Below are positions 7,811-10,725 of a stretch of 10,725 nt of DNA, piece after piece. Below the pieces are notes generated by a model. It worked only from the letters and a program-made list of their open reading frames with translations, was not told where the DNA came from and searched no databases. Source of the DNA: Betaproteobacteria bacterium (lineage in GTDB: Bacteria; Pseudomonadota; Gammaproteobacteria; Burkholderiales; Casimicrobiaceae); the NCBI GenBank assembly GCA_025355395.1, contig JANXZT010000289.1, forward strand, positions 1 to 10,725, read 5' to 3'. The translations under genes and the position numbers were made by a program. Within the stretch, counting starts at the first letter, position 1, and every line of letters starts with the position of its first letter.

Positions 7811-10156
7811 GTGAATTCGACCACGACCGACACCCCGGCCCGACAGCACTCATCGCGGGAGGCGGCAAAAATCCTCGGCGAATGCCGGGACCGGGCGGTG
7901 CATCGCCTGCTTCTTTCCTTCTCGAGCGTGCTCGACAGCGTTGCGGCCATGCTGCTGGAGCGGGCGAGCACCATCGATCTGCGCGGCGAGCAGATGATGT
8001 TTCTCGACGCGCGCGGCGCCGTGCTCGCGCAACGCGCGAATCTCCTCGCAGAGTTCGAGAAAAACCTGCGCCAGCGGGTGAACGAGCGCATCAGCGGCAG
8101 AGGCCAGGCGAAGGCCGATTTCTCGAAGGTCGATGCCACCAACCTGACCTTGATCGACACCACCGCCATGGATGAGTCGGTGCTGACCGGCAACATCGCA
8201 CGGGTGGTCGAGAATCTCTGCTTTGATGAGCTTCAGCTCCTCAATCGCGGCATGGGACAGCTCCTGGGGGACCCGGACTTGGCGACCACCGCCAATCCCC
8301 TCGCGCCCAGCAGCATCGTCGAATCCTTTGCGCAGGCATTGAACACGATGCAAACCGGCGAGCGCGCCAAGTTCGCGATCCTCAAGGAGCTCAACCAGGC
8401 TGCCCTGGGCGAGATCAACGAGATCTATGCCGACCTGAACCAGCATCTGGTCCGGATGCACGTGGTGCTCGGCCGGCCGATTGCGTTGAATCGTGGCGCG
8501 GGTGCCGGCAAGAGCCGCGGCAAGAGCGCATCCCCGCCCCCGGGCGCAACCGGCGCTCCGGCTGCAAGCGCCGAAGTTGACATCATGTCGCTCTTCAAGC
8601 GCATGTTCGGCGCGCCCGGAACGCCGCCGCCCATGAGTTCCGCCGGCTTCAATGCCGGAGGACCAGGGGGGGCGGGCGCCGAGCCAGCCGCTGGCGCCTC
8701 ACGCTATATTCCGCACGGCCCTCTCGCCCCCACCCCGTCCGGCTATGTGCCGGGCGCACCGATCATGGTGACGCCGGTGCTGGGCGAAGGCCTCGCGCGG
8801 CTGCAGCACGGTGAAACCGGCTTCGACTTGGGCGGCGGGACTCTCGTCCAGTTCTCCGGTGTTCCCGACAGCCAGCACAACGTGCTGCGCGACCTTCAGG
8901 GCTCTTCACTTGGGCGGCGCGTGAATCAACTCGAATCGATGACGATCGAGCTGGTCGCGATGCTCTTCGACTATATCTTCGAGACCAAGGATCTCCCGGA
9001 CGGCATCAAGGCGCTGCTGGCGCGGCTGCAAATCCCGGTGCTGAAGGCCGCCATGCTCGACAGCGCCTTCTTCGCCAAGAAGTCACACCCCTCGCGGCGG
9101 TTGGTGAACGAGCTTGCGCACGCCGGGCTCGGCTGGGCCACGGACATGGGGCCCGGGGATCCGCTGTACCGGAAGCTCGACGAGATCGTCCATCGCATTC
9201 TCGATGGTTTCGCCGACGATCTCACCATCTTCGAGGAGATGCGCGAGACGCTGCATCAGTATCTCGCCGAGGAGGAAAAGGCCGCCGAGCTCAATATCCA
9301 GAACAGCGCGGAAGCGGTCAACGAACGCGATCGACGCGAATTGGCAGCTGCGGTCGTGCGGGTCGAGATCGAGCGGCGAATCGAACGCCATGCCTTGCCG
9401 AATTTCCTGGCCGGCTTTCTGCGCGGCCACTGGAGCCGCATACTTGAAGCCACGTATTTCAAGGACGGCGAAGAAAGCGAAGCGTGGGCACAGGGATTGT
9501 CCACGCTCGACGATCTGGTCTGGAGCGTGCAGCCGAAGAAAGGGGCCGAGGATCGCAAGCATCTCATCGCGCTGCTGCCATCGCTCCTGAAGCGCCTGAT
9601 GGCCGGCATGCGGCTCGTCCCATGGGCGCCGGAGGAGCGCGAGCGCTTCATGTCCAATCTTGTCGAGGCGCACGCCGCGGCGGTCAAGCCCTCACTGGTA
9701 GCGGCGAGCTCGCCGACAACCGCAGTTGCCGAACAGGCCAAGGCCGATGCGGAGCAGGCCAAGTCCATCGGCGACGAAGCCGCCGCCGCCAAAGCCGAGC
9801 AGTTGGCGGAGGCGATGGCGCCGGCCGAGCCGATCATGGTCGAAGTGCCGGAGATCATCGAAGATTACTTCCTCGAGATTGCGCAGAGTCTCGACCGCGG
9901 CGTGTGGGTAGAGTTCGAGGAAGAGGATGGGCAACTGTCTTTTGCCAAACTCGCGTGGGTGAGCCCGCTGCGGGGCACGTATCTTTTCACCAATCGCCAG
10001 GGTCAGAAGGCAACCTCCATGACGGCGGAGGAACTCGCGCAGCGATTCCGCAACGATCGCGCGCGGCTGGTGGAGGCCGAGCCGTTGATCGATCGCGCCT
10101 TCTCGAGCGTGATGGCGTCGATAGGCGACAAATATCCGGAGCCTGCGGCGGCGTGA
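7811..10156 (+). CDS. DUF1631 family protein, function unknown
   Basis: A 781-aa protein recognised as DUF1631 by its N-terminal helical block (ECRDRAVHRLL near 24; LTLIDTTAMDESVLTGNIA from 112; FDELQLLNRGMGQLLGDP from 138) and its central block (ELVAMLFDYIFE near 380; LLARLQIPVLKAAMLDSAFF from 402; KKSHPSRRLVNELAHAGLGW from 423; LDDLVWSVQPKK from 566). Some members carry a 'thymidine phosphorylase' label in databases, which nothing here supports. A flexible Gly/Pro/Ala segment at ~228-312 and an Ala/Lys/Glu-rich, probably helical linker at ~628-672 separate the blocks. The C-terminus (~695-770) looks like a small beta-barrel (GVWVEFEEEDGQLSFAKLAW, then SPLRGTYLFTNR). There is no signal peptide or membrane helix, so it is probably cytoplasmic. 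GTG 7811 is the most upstream usable start; the first in-frame ATG comes only at codon 47, inside the conserved region. No ribosome binding site is evident. The gene is convergent with pyrD across 20 bp. Family call is confident; role unknown. Confidence 0.88.
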   Translation: MNSTTTDTPARQHSSREAAKILGECRDRAVHRLLLSFSSVLDSVAAMLLERASTIDLRGEQMMFLDARGAVLAQRANLLAEFEKNLRQRVNERISGRGQAKADFSKVDATNLTLIDTTAMDESVLTGNIARVVENLCFDELQLLNRGMGQLLGDPDLATTANPLAPSSIVESFAQALNTMQTGERAKFAILKELNQAALGEINEIYADLNQHLVRMHVVLGRPIALNRGAGAGKSRGKSASPPPGATGAPAASAEVDIMSLFKRMFGAPGTPPPMSSAGFNAGGPGGAGAEPAAGASRYIPHGPLAPTPSGYVPGAPIMVTPVLGEGLARLQHGETGFDLGGGTLVQFSGVPDSQHNVLRDLQGSSLGRRVNQLESMTIELVAMLFDYIFETKDLPDGIKALLARLQIPVLKAAMLDSAFFAKKSHPSRRLVNELAHAGLGWATDMGPGDPLYRKLDEIVHRILDGFADDLTIFEEMRETLHQYLAEEEKAAELNIQNSAEAVNERDRRELAAAVVRVEIERRIERHALPNFLAGFLRGHWSRILEATYFKDGEESEAWAQGLSTLDDLVWSVQPKKGAEDRKHLIALLPSLLKRLMAGMRLVPWAPEERERFMSNLVEAHAAAVKPSLVAASSPTTAVAEQAKADAEQAKSIGDEAAAAKAEQLAEAMAPAEPIMVEVPEIIEDYFLEIAQSLDRGVWVEFEEEDGQLSFAKLAWVSPLRGTYLFTNRQGQKATSMTAEELAQRFRNDRARLVEAEPLIDRAFSSVMASIGDKYPEPAAA

Positions 10157-10176
10157 CCGCGCGGGTAGCGGTGGAT

Positions 10177-10725
10177 TCAACGCGCTCGGGTAGCGAGCGC
10201 GGCACCGCACTCCGCCACGAGCTCCGGGCCGCGGTACACGAGACCCGTGTAGATCTGCACCAGGCTCGCCCCAGCCTCGATCTTCTCGATCGCGTCGGCG
10301 CCGGAAAGGATGCCGCCCACGCCGATGATCGGCAGGGCGCCGTCGAGCGCCTTCGACAGTTCGCGCACCGTGGCGGTGGCCTGCGCGCGCAATGGGCCGC
10401 CGGACAGCCCGCCCGCTTCCTCGGCGCGCGGCAGCCCGTGTATGGCGGCCCTCGAGACCGTGGTGTTGGTTGCGATCACTCCATCGATGCGATGGGTGAC
10501 GAGCAGGCGGGCGACGGCTTGGAGGTCGCCGTGCTCGAGGTCGGGCGCGATCTTCAGCACCAGCGGCGTGTATTTGCCGTGCGCATCTGCGAGCGCGGCC
10601 TGCTCCTGTTTCAATGTCGCCAGCAGCGCTGCCAAGGCGAGTTCCGATTGCAGGTCGCGCAACCCCTTGGTGTTCGGGGACGAAACGTTGATCGCCACGT
10701 ATGATGCGCGCTGATAGACGGCGCG
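10177..10725 (-). CDS. pyrD: Dihydroorotate dehydrogenase (quinone), class 2, C-terminal part
   Basis: PyrD oxidises dihydroorotate to orotate in pyrimidine synthesis, passing electrons through FMN to membrane quinone. The 182 residues visible match roughly the C-terminal half of the ~336-aa enzyme; the N-terminal membrane-associating part lies beyond the right edge. The segment opens with YVAINVSSPNT, the active-site region: Asn, Ser and Asn at 13, 16 and 18 of the fragment correspond to Asn172, Ser175 and Asn177 of E. coli PyrD, and Ser at this position is the class 2 catalytic base. Then follow LVLKIAPDL (the FMN-contacting Lys), GVIATNTT, GGLSGGPL, PIIGVGGI and ASLVQIYTGLVYRGP (FMN phosphate site). 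A GTG at 10698 is internal, not the start, since the frame continues upstream with family-like sequence (RAVYQRASY). The gene runs convergent to the DUF1631 gene. The fragment looks intact. Confidence 0.96.
   Translation of the reverse strand, partial: RAVYQRASYVAINVSSPNTKGLRDLQSELALAALLATLKQEQAALADAHGKYTPLVLKIAPDLEHGDLQAVARLLVTHRIDGVIATNTTVSRAAIHGLPRAEEAGGLSGGPLRAQATATVRELSKALDGALPIIGVGGILSGADAIEKIEAGASLVQIYTGLVYRGPELVAECGAALATRAR
10181..10201. other. Perfect 8-bp stem hairpin at the convergent DUF1631/pyrD junction
   Basis: CGCGCTCG (10181-10188) pairs perfectly with CGAGCGCG (10194-10201) around a GGTAG loop. For forward transcripts it forms 25 nt after the DUF1631 stop; for pyrD it covers the last codons before its stop at 10177-10179. 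There is no T-run on either side, so it is not a standard intrinsic terminator. It could stabilise 3' ends or aid termination. Confidence 0.35.

Noticed and set aside
9484..10704. 406-aa forward open frame crossing the DUF1631 end and all of the pyrD fragment
   Set aside because: It is out of frame with DUF1631 and antisense to pyrD, both of which show clear family motifs. Its translation is Arg/Gly/Ala-rich low-complexity, as expected from a shifted high-GC frame.
1..10725. Defence, secretion or biosynthetic gene cluster
   Set aside because: The neighbours are a housekeeping helicase, pyrD and a DUF1631 protein. No toxin, nuclease, integrase or cluster-type gene is present, and I see no change in base composition beyond the short leader patch.

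Overview
The window is high-GC, almost fully coding DNA that looks like a chromosomal segment of a proteobacterium, most likely a betaproteobacterium or a close gammaproteobacterial relative. Three things suggest this. There is an HrpA helicase collinear over its whole length with the enterobacterial protein. There is a DUF1631 protein, a family I know mainly from beta- and gammaproteobacteria. At the left edge there is a cluster of short dispersed repeats of the type that reads 'VIPANAGI' when translated. No taxon can be fixed from the sequence alone.

Layout. 1-181: repeat-rich intergenic DNA with four copies or part-copies of one hairpin-forming element and a short AT-richer patch. 182-3598 (+): a very large (1138 aa) polytopic membrane protein with an intact CPBP (CAAX protease/bacteriocin-processing type) intramembrane protease core. 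The protein is an internal duplication, and its second half has lost the catalytic residues. 3707-7636 (+): hrpA, a DEAH-box RNA helicase. 7637-7810: intergenic, with a candidate intrinsic terminator for hrpA overlapping a candidate extended -10 promoter. 7811-10156 (+): a DUF1631-family protein of unknown function. 10177-10725 (-): the C-terminal part of pyrD (class 2 dihydroorotate dehydrogenase), convergent with the DUF1631 gene and running off the right edge.

The genes do not form an obvious pathway. HrpA acts on RNA and ribosomes, PyrD makes pyrimidines, and the CPBP protein and the DUF1631 protein have no assignable substrate. The three forward genes could be partly co-transcribed (a 108-bp gap after the first, 174 bp after the second), but the signals after hrpA argue for a transcriptional break there. 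I see no mobile element, phage gene, tRNA/rRNA, CRISPR array or defence cassette. The most unusual object is the duplicated CPBP protein with one active and one apparently dead protease half, each preceded by a large extracytoplasmic domain.
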